This document shows positions 15,715-24,665 of a DNA stretch of 64,000 nt, one piece after another. The stretch is from Gluconobacter thailandicus F149-1 = NBRC 100600 (GTDB lineage Bacteria; Pseudomonadota; Alphaproteobacteria; Acetobacterales; Acetobacteraceae): NCBI RefSeq assembly GCF_000964465.1, contig NZ_BANH01000021.1:62001-126000 (forward strand), read 5' to 3'. The position numbers were made by a program, and so were the translations under genes. The stretch's first letter is position 1, and each line of letters opens with the position of its first letter. The notes under the pieces were generated by a model, which was not told the origin of the DNA, did no database searches, and was given only the letters and a program-made list of their open reading frames with translations.

Positions 15715-15735
15715 TTTCCTTCTGTGTGAAGGAAA
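15715..15735 (+). terminator. Hairpin after the CHAD gene
   Basis: Perfect eight-base stem TTTCCTTC, loop TGTGT, GAAGGAAA, nine bases after the CHAD stop. No T-run follows, so it is a weak terminator or an mRNA 3' stabiliser. Confidence 0.4.
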
Positions 15736-15815
15736 CCCTTCAGGCCTGTCGGTTTTCTGTTTCTAGCAAGTAGCCGCACACTTTTCGTACTTTTAGCACT
15801 GCTTGGAGACAGATC

Positions 15816-16016
15816 ATGGCAAAACGCCGGGTTCTTCTGACGATCGTTATCGTTCTTGCTGGCCTTATCATGCTGTTGCTCTGGTCCAGACAAACCGACC
15901 CTGGCACCACAGGTCCAGATACGCATACGGAGAAAACTGCTCCGCAGGCGCTGAACATGGTGGCTCCCTATCCATTGAGCCACGTCATATTCGAGCCAGC
16001 CTGCAAAGCAGCCTGA
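15816..16016 (+). CDS. Small single-pass membrane protein
   Basis: 66-aa protein: a basic start MAKRRV, one hydrophobic segment (LLTIVIVLAGLIMLLLW, residues 7-23) and a short polar tail, probably periplasmic. GGAG lies eight bases ahead of the ATG. No family recognised. It stands between the CHAD gene and the convergent end of a TonB receptor gene (8-base gap), after a hairpin, so it probably has its own promoter or reads through from the CHAD gene. Confidence 0.55.
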   Translation: MAKRRVLLTIVIVLAGLIMLLLWSRQTDPGTTGPDTHTEKTAPQALNMVAPYPLSHVIFEPACKAA

Positions 16017-16024
16017 AACTCACA

Positions 16025-18301
16025 TCAGAAGTTGGATCTGAGTGTGAACATGAAGTTTCTGGGTTCGCCGTAGTAGTTGTAATAATTGAGGTTGCCGAGG
16101 CGCTGATAGTAGCGCGTATTGGCAATATTGTTCAGGGTTGCGGAAAGGGAGAGGTATTTGTTCCACTGGTAACTGGCCTGGACGGACCCGATGATATAAC
16201 CGCCCTGCGTCACGGTGCGATTAGTTCCGAAAGTACTGGTCTGGGCATTCAGACCACCTCCGATGCTCCAGATATTCTTCTGCGCGCCGCGATAAGGCTC
16301 AAAGCGGTAATGCGTCCAGAGCTTCCACAGATGCTTTGGCGAGTTTCCGGCATATGTCAGGCCGGATTGTGCGGCATTCCCGTTATTGACGATCCGATTG
16401 TCGTTGAACGTATAGCTGGCATTGATATCCCAGCCTTCCAGTGGCCGCCCAATCAGTTCGGCTTCCGCACCCTGACTGCGGGTCTTGCCAGCGGCAATAT
16501 AACAGTCGCTCACGTTGCCAGGGCCACAGATGGCATCAAGCGTGTTGTTATAAAGCGCTTCGTTCTTGCGGATGATCCTGTACCCCGACAGTGTCATGCC
16601 CAGGTGTTCATGAAAGAATTCGCCTTTGATTCCGCCTTCAAGCTGGTTCCCACGTTCGGGCGGGAGACGGCCAGTCGTATCAAAGGCGGACTGCGGCGAG
16701 AACGTGGTTACATAACTCACATAAGCCGTGACGTTCGGCCGCAAATGCAGGACCCCGCCAATATAGGGAATGAGGATTCCATTCTGGTCAATGTCCGTGC
16801 TTGTTGAACCGACATACGGGGAGATACGGCGCGTTTTGCTGACATAACCACTGACACGACCACCGAGCAGGAGAGCAAAGCTTGAGACCGGCTTGATCTG
16901 CGCCTGCCCGTAAACGCCCCATTGTGTCGAGGGCTCCCAGTAGCGGTTAGTAATGGTGGGTAGCGCCAGAGAGGGCACGGAGCCTGGAGAATTGATGGGA
17001 ATCCCGGCCAGTGTTGTGACGGTCCGGGAGTTAACGCTGGCTCCCCCCCCTTCATAGACGTAGCGGTTGTAATTGGCGCCCATCATCAAGACATGTTTCT
17101 GCCCGAAAAGATGAAGAGGCCCGGTGACATAGGCATCCAGGCCATCATCAGACTCGTTGGTACGAGTGTTGGCTGCCACGAAATTTCCGGTTTTTGCGTT
17201 GGCGTTATACGCATTGAGATAGGCGTACTGGAGGGTCGTATCCGCCGTGCGATGCCGGAAACTAACACGTCCGCGCCAACCATGGGAAAACATGTGCTCA
17301 AGCTGGGCGACGACTTCCGTCATTGGAACTTCGACCTTGTTCCAGTTGGCACCGATGAAGGTACTGGTAGGTAGTTTCAGATCCGCGCCGTTACTGGCTC
17401 TTGGCAGACCAAGATAGCGTGTGGTGTCGTTGGTCTGGGATGTGACGGATACGGTAAGGGTGTCATGATGCGTCAGGTGAACGTCCGTCACGCCATAGAT
17501 TGTCCAACGGCGGTCGTAGGCTGTGTTGTAGAACTGGTTACGGTCTGTTCCGGCAACCACGAGCCGGGCGGAGACGATTTTGGAGTGCGCAATCGGGCCG
17601 CCAACATCAACAGTGGCATGATAGTTGTTCCACGAACCCGCTGAAAACGAGGCATTGCCCTGGAACTCGTCTGTCGGACGCTTGTGTACAAAATTGACAC
17701 TGCCGCCCGGTGCGCTTGAGCCCTGAAGCATTCCGTCCGGCCCGCGGAGGACTTCAATACGATCGTAAATGGCCAGATCGTACTGCTGGCTGAACGTCAG
17801 GCCAGTCATGGCCGGAATACCGTCATACTGTGCCTGCAGGCTAAAACCTCTCGCGCTGTAACCGGCGCTTCCATCACCGTACAGATTGACGTTAACGCCA
17901 GCGACCTGTTTCAGGGCGGCATCGACGGTGTTGAGGTTCTGGTCCTTCATCTGCTGGCTACTGAGAACCGAGATGGATTGGGGAACATCCATCGGCTTGA
18001 GAAGCATCTTGGTCGTAGAGACAGCCGAGACGGTATAGGTGCCGGTACCGTCCGTTGAGGCGTTCCGATGATGACCTTCAACAAGAAGCTGCTCTATGCT
18101 GCTGGGAGTCTGGTTGTCATCCTGATGCTTGGAATTGGAACGCGATGCAGGGAGCGCCTTTTTCCGTCCATCTTCAGACGCCGCCGTCTCGTCAGTCGTA
18201 GCGGCAAATGCGCCCGTCCATGACCCGGACAGCAGAATAGCCGTAAATACCGCAGGATAAAGCTTCTTCCGGGGGGACGAGCCCGACAACACAGATTTCA
18301 T
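16025..18301 (-). CDS. TonB-dependent siderophore receptor
   Basis: 758-aa outer-membrane receptor. A signal peptide ends near WTGAFAATTDE. The plug shows the siderophore-receptor pattern MDVPQSISVLSSQQMKDQ, IYDRIEVLRGPDGMLQGS and GGSVNFVHKRP, and the barrel ends with LRSNF, the aromatic C-terminus required for barrel assembly. The plug resembles FpvA/FhuE-type receptors for ferric siderophores of hydroxamate or mixed type; the ligand is not readable. There is no STN domain and no adjacent FecIR, so no surface signalling is expected. The gene stands alone with its own AT-rich upstream region; iron control is likely for the family, but no clear Fur box was found. Confidence 0.9.
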   Translation of the reverse strand: MKSVLSGSSPRKKLYPAVFTAILLSGSWTGAFAATTDETAASEDGRKKALPASRSNSKHQDDNQTPSSIEQLLVEGHHRNASTDGTGTYTVSAVSTTKMLLKPMDVPQSISVLSSQQMKDQNLNTVDAALKQVAGVNVNLYGDGSAGYSARGFSLQAQYDGIPAMTGLTFSQQYDLAIYDRIEVLRGPDGMLQGSSAPGGSVNFVHKRPTDEFQGNASFSAGSWNNYHATVDVGGPIAHSKIVSARLVVAGTDRNQFYNTAYDRRWTIYGVTDVHLTHHDTLTVSVTSQTNDTTRYLGLPRASNGADLKLPTSTFIGANWNKVEVPMTEVVAQLEHMFSHGWRGRVSFRHRTADTTLQYAYLNAYNANAKTGNFVAANTRTNESDDGLDAYVTGPLHLFGQKHVLMMGANYNRYVYEGGGASVNSRTVTTLAGIPINSPGSVPSLALPTITNRYWEPSTQWGVYGQAQIKPVSSFALLLGGRVSGYVSKTRRISPYVGSTSTDIDQNGILIPYIGGVLHLRPNVTAYVSYVTTFSPQSAFDTTGRLPPERGNQLEGGIKGEFFHEHLGMTLSGYRIIRKNEALYNNTLDAICGPGNVSDCYIAAGKTRSQGAEAELIGRPLEGWDINASYTFNDNRIVNNGNAAQSGLTYAGNSPKHLWKLWTHYRFEPYRGAQKNIWSIGGGLNAQTSTFGTNRTVTQGGYIIGSVQASYQWNKYLSLSATLNNIANTRYYQRLGNLNYYNYYGEPRNFMFTLRSNF

Positions 18302-18639
18302 GGAATGGTCTGACCACCTTCAGCGAGAATGAAAGTTCGCGGAAAAGTTATATATGCTTCCGAAACTTTTTTGAGATTGATACGCACTTTCAGAAACTGC
18401 AATATCAAAACTAAATATTTTTTCAATGTTAAAACGAAACGATAGGATTTTCCAAGGGTTTCCTGCGAAGTCAGAAACGACAGAAAACCTTTGATATATA
18501 TACCCTGTAGGGGAATCGTTGGCGCGGGTGTCGTATTAGCGCATCTGGAACTGTTAGTTAACCGGAATGTTGCTATTCGAAACCAAGAAAAATATTGTTA
18601 TGTTATAACATATATGTTTGACTGTTCTGGAGTTTCGGT
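18302..18639. other. Divergent promoter region between TonB receptor and riboswitch
   Basis: About 340 AT-rich bases with no gene. It should contain promoters for the leftward receptor and for the rightward riboswitch operon. A perfect 14-base palindrome TATGTTATAACATA lies at 18599-18612, about 40 bases before the riboswitch and overlapping a plausible -10 element, so it is a candidate operator. A GAAAGTGCGTATCAATCTC stretch on the minus strand (near 18375-18395) is only a loose match to iron-regulator sites. Confidence 0.4.
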
Positions 18640-18835
18640 TATGTCCTTTGCTCACGGATGGTTCCCCGAGAGGGGATGAAAAGGGAACGCAGTGAAATGC
18701 TGTGGCTGCCCCCGCAACTGTAAGTGGTGAGACGTGTCACATAGAGGCTTTTATGCCCGACCACTGAAGCACCTGCTTTGGGAAGGTTCGTGACCTGTCA
18801 TTGATCCGCGAGCCAGGAGACCTGCCATCGAAAAT
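18640..18835 (+). promoter_or_regulatory. Cobalamin (AdoCbl-type) riboswitch
   Basis: The conserved core elements occur in order: AAAAGGGAACGCAGTGAAA (about 18679-18697), the CTGCCCCCGCAACTGTAAG segment (about 18706-18724), the CCACTG pairing arm (18760-18765), GGGAAGG (about 18780-18786) and the B12 box AGCCAGGAGACCTGCC (18811-18826). This is the canonical cobalamin riboswitch, which binds adenosyl- or related cobalamin and normally lowers expression of the downstream gene. It sits in the leader of a TonB receptor-ABC importer operon, which it identifies as corrinoid uptake. Confidence 0.95.
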
Positions 18836-18874
18836 GGTTACAGACGAGGCGAAAGGGCGGGGTGCACCGGACGC

Positions 18875-18897
18875 AGTGGGAGGCTCTTTCTCTCACT
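18875..18897 (+). promoter_or_regulatory. Hairpin in riboswitch expression platform
   Basis: AGTGGGAG pairs with CTCTCACT (one G-U pair) around a seven-base loop, between the riboswitch core and the receptor start. No T-run follows, so if it is the switch element it would act on translation, not transcription. The exact mechanism is inferred. Confidence 0.35.
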
Positions 18898-18937
18898 CAT
18901 CGTAGTGACGCATTGTTGAGTGAAGTTTGCGTTATCC

Positions 18938-21163
18938 ATGAGGAAAAAGAGTTTTGTCGGTGTTCTGCCTGTTGCGGCACTCACTGTGTTCCAACCGGCA
19001 TTTGCCCAGACGGAAGACATTCGGAAGGCCGAAACGAAAGCAAGAGAAGAGCATATCACCGCACATGGTCGGTTGCAGTCTCTCAAGGACACGGCGGTGA
19101 TTGGCGGCCGACTTGGGCTGACAGTCCAGCATAATCCCGCGACCATCAACGTGATCCAGCGGAGTGTCATGGAACAGCGGGGCTATGCTCACGCTGAAGA
19201 GGCAGCCGATAGTGCTCCCGGCGTTTCATCAGGCGGCTCTCCCGGAAGCCCGGCTCAGATGATGATGCGCGGATTTAGTGGAAATCAGGTTCTGATCCTT
19301 CGGGACGGGATCTATTACGGCCCAACCACGATGGTGAACCGACCACTCAACAGCTTCAATCTGGAAAGCGTTCAGGTTCTCAAGGGCCCGTCATCAGTTC
19401 TGTATGGACAGGGCGCCGTGGGTGGCACCGTGGATATGCGCACACGCGATCCTGCGTTCGACGCCCCCCATGCTAACGCGCTTGTGTCCTATGGCAGCTT
19501 CAATACATGGAATGCAGGCGTTGGGGGCTCTATCCCGATTAACGATACGCTGGCGATCCGCAGTGATTTCAGCCGAACGTCTTCAGATGGATACGTGGCG
19601 GGGGCTGATCCGCATAGTAACGACTTTACAACAACGCTGCTCTGGCACCCGTCCAGCAAATTCACAGCCCGCCTTGGCGTGGATTACCTGACGGATCGGC
19701 TTTCAACCTATTACGGAACGCCTCTTGTCCCTTTGTCTCAGATGCAGGATAGGGTCGGTGGGCTGCTATCTTCATCCAAGGGGCTTGGGATCAGTCGGTC
19801 TTCATTATGGCGATATTACAACGCCAAGGATGCCAAAGCAGGCTCAGTCAACGTAACACCCACACTGCATTTAACGTGGCAACCTACTGTAAATACAGCT
19901 TTTCATAACAAGACCTACGCCGTATATGCCAATCGTAGCTGGAACAATGCTGAATCCTACAGCTATATCAATACCCCGGGTCAGACAGATGCCTCTGGAA
20001 ATACAATCGCTCCGGGGCGTGTAGGTCGTGACCGGTTCTATGTTTACATGAACCAGCATCAGGTTGGAGACACCCTGGACGGGCAGTTCGATTTTCGTGT
20101 GTTCGGGATGAAAAATCGCCTCGTTGTTGGTGGGGATGCCTATTACGTGCGGCTGATCCGAAACCGCGGGTTTCCCAGCGCCGATTATGCGGACAGTGTC
20201 TCACTGGCTGATCCGGAACGGACGTCTACAGGCAGCTTCACTGGCGAGTATCCCTACACCAAATCACCCACGACGATGGTTGATGCTGGCATTTTCATGG
20301 AAGACGTTCTCACGATCCGCGATAACCTTCGAGTTGTCGGGGGCTTCCGGTATGACTGGCTGAAACTGGATCGGCAGAACTATAGACAGAACGGGACCTT
20401 CAACGCAGAGACAAGCTTCAAGGGGACCTATCATCCAGCCAATTTCCGGATTGGCCCGGTTTACGACCTGACGGATAACATCAGCCTCTACGGCGTTTAC
20501 ACGACTGCCGAAGACCCGCCAGGTTCCAACATTTTCCTCGTTAACAAGGGCCAGTTCAGCCAGTTGAGCCGCTCTCGACAGGGTGAGATCGGGGCCAAAG
20601 GGTCGTTCTGGAAAGGACATCTCACGTCAACGTTGTCCCTCTACGATATCCGACGAACGCGGGTTCTTGTGGCGACCGGGGTTGATACCGTTGCCACGGC
20701 GGGGGTGCAGAAGTCGCGCGGGGTCGAATGGCAGGGTGATCTGACGCTCGGTAAGCACTGGAGCCTCTCCGGGAACGTCGCATATACATGGTCCCGGTAT
20801 GGGTCTTTTTACCCGTCGGCGACGGTTAATGCCTCAGGTAACGAAGTGCCGAACGTCCCTGCGGTGACAGCCAATCTCTGGGGCGTCTGGTCCCGCGTTG
20901 CTGACTTGCCTGTCGATCTGGGTGCGGGGATGCGCTATGTCTCAGCCCGTAAAGGAGACTATTCTAACATACTGAGTTTGAAAGATTATACTCTGGTCAA
21001 TCTTTTCGCTGCCTGGCATGCCTATCGCGGTGTCACAGTGTATGGCCGGATCGACAATGTGGGTAACAAGCACTTCATCCAGTGGGCTGATACCAGCTAT
21101 CCAAGTGAAGTAATGCTGGGCGCACCGCGCTCCTTCTCAATCAGCCTCCAAGCCGGTTTCTGA
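18938..21163 (+). CDS. TonB-dependent receptor, probably for cobalamin (BtuB role)
   Basis: 741-aa outer-membrane receptor beginning with a clean signal peptide (MRKKSFVGVLPVAALTVF, cleavage near AFAQ). A GTG at 18920 would add six residues. Plug motifs: PATINVIQRSVMEQRGY, MMMRGFSGNQVLILRDGI, VQVLKGPSSVLYGQGAVGG. The C-terminus SFSISLQAGF ends in Phe as barrels do. By sequence alone it looks like a siderophore receptor, but the upstream cobalamin riboswitch and the ABC genes immediately downstream (two-base gap) point to a corrinoid as ligand. It opens a four-gene operon. Confidence 0.88.
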   Translation: MRKKSFVGVLPVAALTVFQPAFAQTEDIRKAETKAREEHITAHGRLQSLKDTAVIGGRLGLTVQHNPATINVIQRSVMEQRGYAHAEEAADSAPGVSSGGSPGSPAQMMMRGFSGNQVLILRDGIYYGPTTMVNRPLNSFNLESVQVLKGPSSVLYGQGAVGGTVDMRTRDPAFDAPHANALVSYGSFNTWNAGVGGSIPINDTLAIRSDFSRTSSDGYVAGADPHSNDFTTTLLWHPSSKFTARLGVDYLTDRLSTYYGTPLVPLSQMQDRVGGLLSSSKGLGISRSSLWRYYNAKDAKAGSVNVTPTLHLTWQPTVNTAFHNKTYAVYANRSWNNAESYSYINTPGQTDASGNTIAPGRVGRDRFYVYMNQHQVGDTLDGQFDFRVFGMKNRLVVGGDAYYVRLIRNRGFPSADYADSVSLADPERTSTGSFTGEYPYTKSPTTMVDAGIFMEDVLTIRDNLRVVGGFRYDWLKLDRQNYRQNGTFNAETSFKGTYHPANFRIGPVYDLTDNISLYGVYTTAEDPPGSNIFLVNKGQFSQLSRSRQGEIGAKGSFWKGHLTSTLSLYDIRRTRVLVATGVDTVATAGVQKSRGVEWQGDLTLGKHWSLSGNVAYTWSRYGSFYPSATVNASGNEVPNVPAVTANLWGVWSRVADLPVDLGAGMRYVSARKGDYSNILSLKDYTLVNLFAAWHAYRGVTVYGRIDNVGNKHFIQWADTSYPSEVMLGAPRSFSISLQAGF

Positions 21164-21165
21164 CA

Positions 21166-21924
21166 GTGCCTGACGTCATATTACGGGCAGAAGGATTGGG
21201 GTATGACGGCGCGCTGGCTCTGGCGGATCTGTCCGTCAGGGCTGGCGAGCATATTGCTGTTATCGGACCAAACGGAGCTGGAAAAAGCACCTTTCTGAAA
21301 CTTCTGGCAGGCTTGCTGACACCCTCTCATGGGCAGGTTACACTTGCCGGAAAACCATTAAAAAGCTTTTCGCGGCGTGAGATCGCCCGGCAGGTTGCAT
21401 GGTTATCGCAGAGCGATGACGTAGCCTGTGAGTTTCTGGTCTCCGATTACATTGCGCTTGGGCGTCTCCCGTTCCAGGAAATGGCCACACCTGCTGAGGA
21501 TAAGGCGGCAATACGAAGTGCCGTCAAACATTGTGGTGTGGGTTCGTTGATAACACGGGTTATGGGAAGCCTCTCAGGCGGGGAGCGCCAGCGTGTCATG
21601 CTGGCGCGCTGTCTGGCTCAGACGCCCCGTATCCTGTTGCTGGATGAACCTACAAATCACCTTGACCTCGCAGCAAGATCAGAGCTTCTGGCCCTGTTGC
21701 GAACACTTCCCATAACTATTCTGGCTGTCCTGCATGATCTCTCACTTGTTCCTGACTTTGCAGCCAGAACGGTTCTTTTGAGCGATGGCCATCTGACTAT
21801 GGATGGACTGTCCCAGCAGGTTCTGTTTTCGACAATGTTTGAAGAGACGTTCAGGTTGAAGGTGCATCAAATTACGCTCGACGACGGTCATGCGTCGCTC
21901 CTGTTCAGACCAGAAACGTCGTGA
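21166..21924 (+). CDS. btuD: ABC transporter ATP-binding protein (BtuD/FecE type)
   Basis: 252-aa cytoplasmic ATPase of the FecCD-type importer family. Walker A GPNGAGKST (34-42), signature LSGGERQR, Walker B ILLLDEPTNHLD and a switch histidine in VLHDLS are all intact. Starts with GTG two bases after the receptor stop, and its TGA overlaps the GTG start of the binding-protein gene (GTGA), so translation of the operon is coupled. The role in cobalamin import is inferred from the upstream riboswitch; ferric-siderophore ATPases have the same motifs. Confidence 0.9.
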   Translation: MPDVILRAEGLGYDGALALADLSVRAGEHIAVIGPNGAGKSTFLKLLAGLLTPSHGQVTLAGKPLKSFSRREIARQVAWLSQSDDVACEFLVSDYIALGRLPFQEMATPAEDKAAIRSAVKHCGVGSLITRVMGSLSGGERQRVMLARCLAQTPRILLLDEPTNHLDLAARSELLALLRTLPITILAVLHDLSLVPDFAARTVLLSDGHLTMDGLSQQVLFSTMFEETFRLKVHQITLDDGHASLLFRPETS

Positions 21925-22871
21925 AGAATTCCTTATGGGTTATTGTTCTGGGTGCCATTTTGAGCATCCAGAACGCCTTTTCCTATCCAATAACAATCCA
22001 GAGTTGCGGCAAGTCTGTGACGATCACCCACAGGCCAACCCATGCTATCATTCATGACGTCAACATGGCAGAAATGGCCTTTGCGCTTCATTTGCAGCCT
22101 TTCATGGCAGGTGTGACAGGCATTTCTGGCTGGAACAAGCGCACGCCCGCATTTCAGAAAGAGCTTGGCTCCCTTCCGGAAATCGCCACACATTATCCGA
22201 CACTTGAGCAGCTTCTGAATGCTGGAACGGATTTCTTCTTTGCAGGCTGGAACTACGGAATGCATGTCGGAGGAGACGTCACGCCAGAGACGCTGGCCGC
22301 ACAGGGCATTCCAACCCTCGTCCTCTCCGAAAGCTGCATGAGGGTAGGGCAGGCCTCTGCAATTCCCAGTCTGGAGTTACTTTATAAAGATGAAGAGAGT
22401 CTGGGACAGGCCTTTGACCGTAGCGTAGAAGCTCAGCACTTGATAAGCGGCTGGAAAAGCCGTGTTCAGGTTGTTCAAAGACGGCTTGCGGGGCATCACC
22501 CTGTGCGTGTGTTCCTCTATGATAGCGGCCGGGATCGTCCCTTTACTGCCGGAAAATATGCTCTCGCGACGGAGTTGATCCGTCTGAGTGGAGGACAGAA
22601 TATTTTTGATGATCTGCAGACAAACTGGGGGTCGTCATCGTGGGAGAGTGCAGCGGTCAGAGACCCTGAAGCTATTCTCATCGTGGATTACGGCAACGGT
22701 ATCGCGGATAGCTTGAAGTTTCTGCAAAACAATCCTCTTCTGATGGAGAATGCAGCTCTGAAAGCCAATCGGGTTCTGGCTGTGCGCTATGATGAGATGA
22801 CACCGTCTCCGGCCAACATTGATGCAATCGAAAAAATGTCAGTGTTTCTGCATGCAGAGACCGCCCCGTGA
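21921..22871 (+). CDS. btuF: Periplasmic substrate-binding protein (BtuF role)
   Basis: 316 aa with a signal peptide (MKNSLWVIVLGAILSIQ, cleavage near AFSYP) followed by a two-lobed TroA/FepB-type binding fold: ITHRPTHAIIHDVNMAEMAFAL at the start, the linking helix in the centre (LEQLLNAGTDFFFAGW) and a C-terminal lobe with RDPEAILIVDY. It delivers ligand to the FecCD-type permease. GTG start overlaps the ATPase stop, and its own TGA overlaps the GTG of the permease. Corrinoid specificity is inferred from operon context. Confidence 0.85.
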   Translation: MKNSLWVIVLGAILSIQNAFSYPITIQSCGKSVTITHRPTHAIIHDVNMAEMAFALHLQPFMAGVTGISGWNKRTPAFQKELGSLPEIATHYPTLEQLLNAGTDFFFAGWNYGMHVGGDVTPETLAAQGIPTLVLSESCMRVGQASAIPSLELLYKDEESLGQAFDRSVEAQHLISGWKSRVQVVQRRLAGHHPVRVFLYDSGRDRPFTAGKYALATELIRLSGGQNIFDDLQTNWGSSSWESAAVRDPEAILIVDYGNGIADSLKFLQNNPLLMENAALKANRVLAVRYDEMTPSPANIDAIEKMSVFLHAETAP

Positions 22872-23863
22872 TCCAACAGATTAGTGTTTGTGCTGCCATC
22901 CTCATGGTCGTGGGGCTGGGTATCCTCGAAACTGTGCTGGGCAGCGCTTCCATGTCCTGGGGCGCATTGAACGCAGGTTTCTGGGCTGGCCCGCACAGTC
23001 ATGATATTGCCGCTCGCATTATCTGGTCCCTGCGAATACCCAGATTTTTCCTTGCATTCCTGACGGGGGCCACTCTGGCTGGAGCGGGCGCGCTTCTTCA
23101 GGCTGCGACCCGAAATCCTCTGGCAGACCCTTTTCTTTTCGGTCTGTCTTCCGGGGCTGCGACGGGAGCTGTCGCAGTCATCGTTTTATGCGGTGACCTG
23201 CTTGGCATCTGGACGGCTGCTGTCGGCGCCTCAGTGGGAGGCTTGTTTGCCACAGGTGCACTGCTTCTGCTGATTGTGTTCAGAAGGAAGAAAAACCTTG
23301 GTGTGTCAACCGAGCGTGTACTGCTGTCAGGGCTGGCAGTCTCATTTTTCTTTTCAACGCTGACGAACCTCCTGATTTTCTGGGGCGACCGAAATACAGC
23401 GCAATCCGTACTATTCTGGACAATGGGAAGTTTCTCAGGAGCCTCCTGGTCAGCGTTGCCAATCGTCGGTCTTGGCTTTCTGCCCGTCGTTTTGTGCGGT
23501 CATACCTACCGACGAGAGCTCGATGCCCTGATGGCCGGCGAAGAAACGGCTGCGTCCCTAGGCATCAATATTCAGAAACTCAGGCTATGCGTTCTTGCAC
23601 TTTGTGCCTTTGGCTGTGCCATGACCGTCGCCCTTTGTGGCCCGATCGGTTTCGTAGGCCTGATTGTGCCACATCTTGTCCGCCCAGTCTGGGGAAGCTC
23701 CCTGAAAAGGAACTTCATGCCAGCCATTGTCGCCGGAGGTATGCTAACGGTCATGGCAGATATCCTTAGCCGCTGCGTGCTGCCGTCTCAGGAACTGCCA
23801 GTTGGAATTGTTATTTCAGCAATCGGCGCAGCATTTTTGCTGGTTCTGCTACTGCGCCGGTAA
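22868..23863 (+). CDS. btuC: ABC transporter permease, FecCD family (BtuC role)
   Basis: 331-aa inner-membrane permease with about nine to ten hydrophobic helices. Family motifs: RIIWSLRIPRFFLAFLTGATLAGAG split across helix 2, LADPFLFGLSSGAATGA, GFVGLIVPHLVRP and the L-loop around GEETAASLGINI. Length is normal for BtuC/FecD. Last gene of the riboswitch operon; GTG start overlaps the preceding stop. The gene ends six bases from the convergent end of the SDR gene, with no obvious terminator between. Confidence 0.9.
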   Translation: MIQQISVCAAILMVVGLGILETVLGSASMSWGALNAGFWAGPHSHDIAARIIWSLRIPRFFLAFLTGATLAGAGALLQAATRNPLADPFLFGLSSGAATGAVAVIVLCGDLLGIWTAAVGASVGGLFATGALLLLIVFRRKKNLGVSTERVLLSGLAVSFFFSTLTNLLIFWGDRNTAQSVLFWTMGSFSGASWSALPIVGLGFLPVVLCGHTYRRELDALMAGEETAASLGINIQKLRLCVLALCAFGCAMTVALCGPIGFVGLIVPHLVRPVWGSSLKRNFMPAIVAGGMLTVMADILSRCVLPSQELPVGIVISAIGAAFLLVLLLRR

Positions 23864-23869
23864 TGGTCC

Positions 23870-24625
23870 TCAAAGAGAGACCGTAATCCCGCCATCCACA
23901 TACAGAACGTGGCCGTTTACGAAGGACGAAGCCTGCGACGCCAGAAAGATACAAGCTCCGGTCAGCTCGTCCAATTGTCCCCATCGCCCGGCAGGCGTCC
24001 GCTTTTCCAGCCATTGTGAGAAGTCAGCGTCTTTGACCAAGGCTGCATTCAAAGGAGTATCGAAATACCCTGGCGCAATCGCGTTGCATTGCAGACCGTG
24101 CCTTGCCCATTCCGTGGCCATGCCCTTTGTCAGATTACCAACCGCCCCTTTGGTCGCGGTGTACGGCGAGATGTTCGGGCGGGCGAGGACTGTCTGCACG
24201 CTCGCGATATTGATGATCTTGCCACTCTTTCGGCCGAGCATATGTTTTGCGACTGCCTGCCCAACATTGAAGATGGAGGTCAGATTTGTCTGGAGAACCT
24301 TCTGAAACATTTCCGGCGGAAAATCTTCCAGCGGCGCCCGATGCTGCATTCCAGCATTGTTGACAAGAATATCGATCGGGCCTGTTTCAGCTTCAAAGCG
24401 ATCAATCGCAGCTTTGACCCCAGCATGATCCGTGACGTCAAAAAGCAGCGTTTTCACCCCACCCAGTTTCTCAGCCGCAATACTGAGTTTTTCTGGATCA
24501 CGACCACTGAGAACGATGTCGGCTCCGGCTGCCTGAAGGCCTTGCGCGAGACTGAAACCAATGCCCTGAGACGAGCCGGTGATAAGGGCACGGCGGCCGG
24601 TCAGATCAAAAAGAGAGGTACTCAT
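23870..24625 (-). CDS. gno: Gluconate 5-dehydrogenase / 5-ketogluconate reductase (SDR)
   Basis: 251-aa cytoplasmic short-chain dehydrogenase that interconverts gluconate and 5-keto-D-gluconate with NADP(H). Rossmann motif TGSSQGIG (16-23), NNAG (89-92) and the catalytic Ser142, Tyr155 and Lys159 (YTATK). ATEWARHGLQCNAIAPGYF and the ending VDGGITVSL closely match what I recall of Gluconobacter oxydans Gno. It follows the gluconate permease gene by 40 bases on the same strand, the same order as in Gluconobacter, so the two are an uptake-and-oxidation pair. Confidence 0.88.
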   Translation of the reverse strand: MSTSLFDLTGRRALITGSSQGIGFSLAQGLQAAGADIVLSGRDPEKLSIAAEKLGGVKTLLFDVTDHAGVKAAIDRFEAETGPIDILVNNAGMQHRAPLEDFPPEMFQKVLQTNLTSIFNVGQAVAKHMLGRKSGKIINIASVQTVLARPNISPYTATKGAVGNLTKGMATEWARHGLQCNAIAPGYFDTPLNAALVKDADFSQWLEKRTPAGRWGQLDELTGACIFLASQASSFVNGHVLYVDGGITVSL

Positions 24626-24665
24626 TGCAAAATCTTTTCCCTGTCTATGCTCATTAGAGCCGCTG

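Noticed and set aside
15803-16807. 334-aa plus ORF
   Set aside because: Antisense to the siderophore receptor and starts inside the 66-aa gene; no domain recognised.
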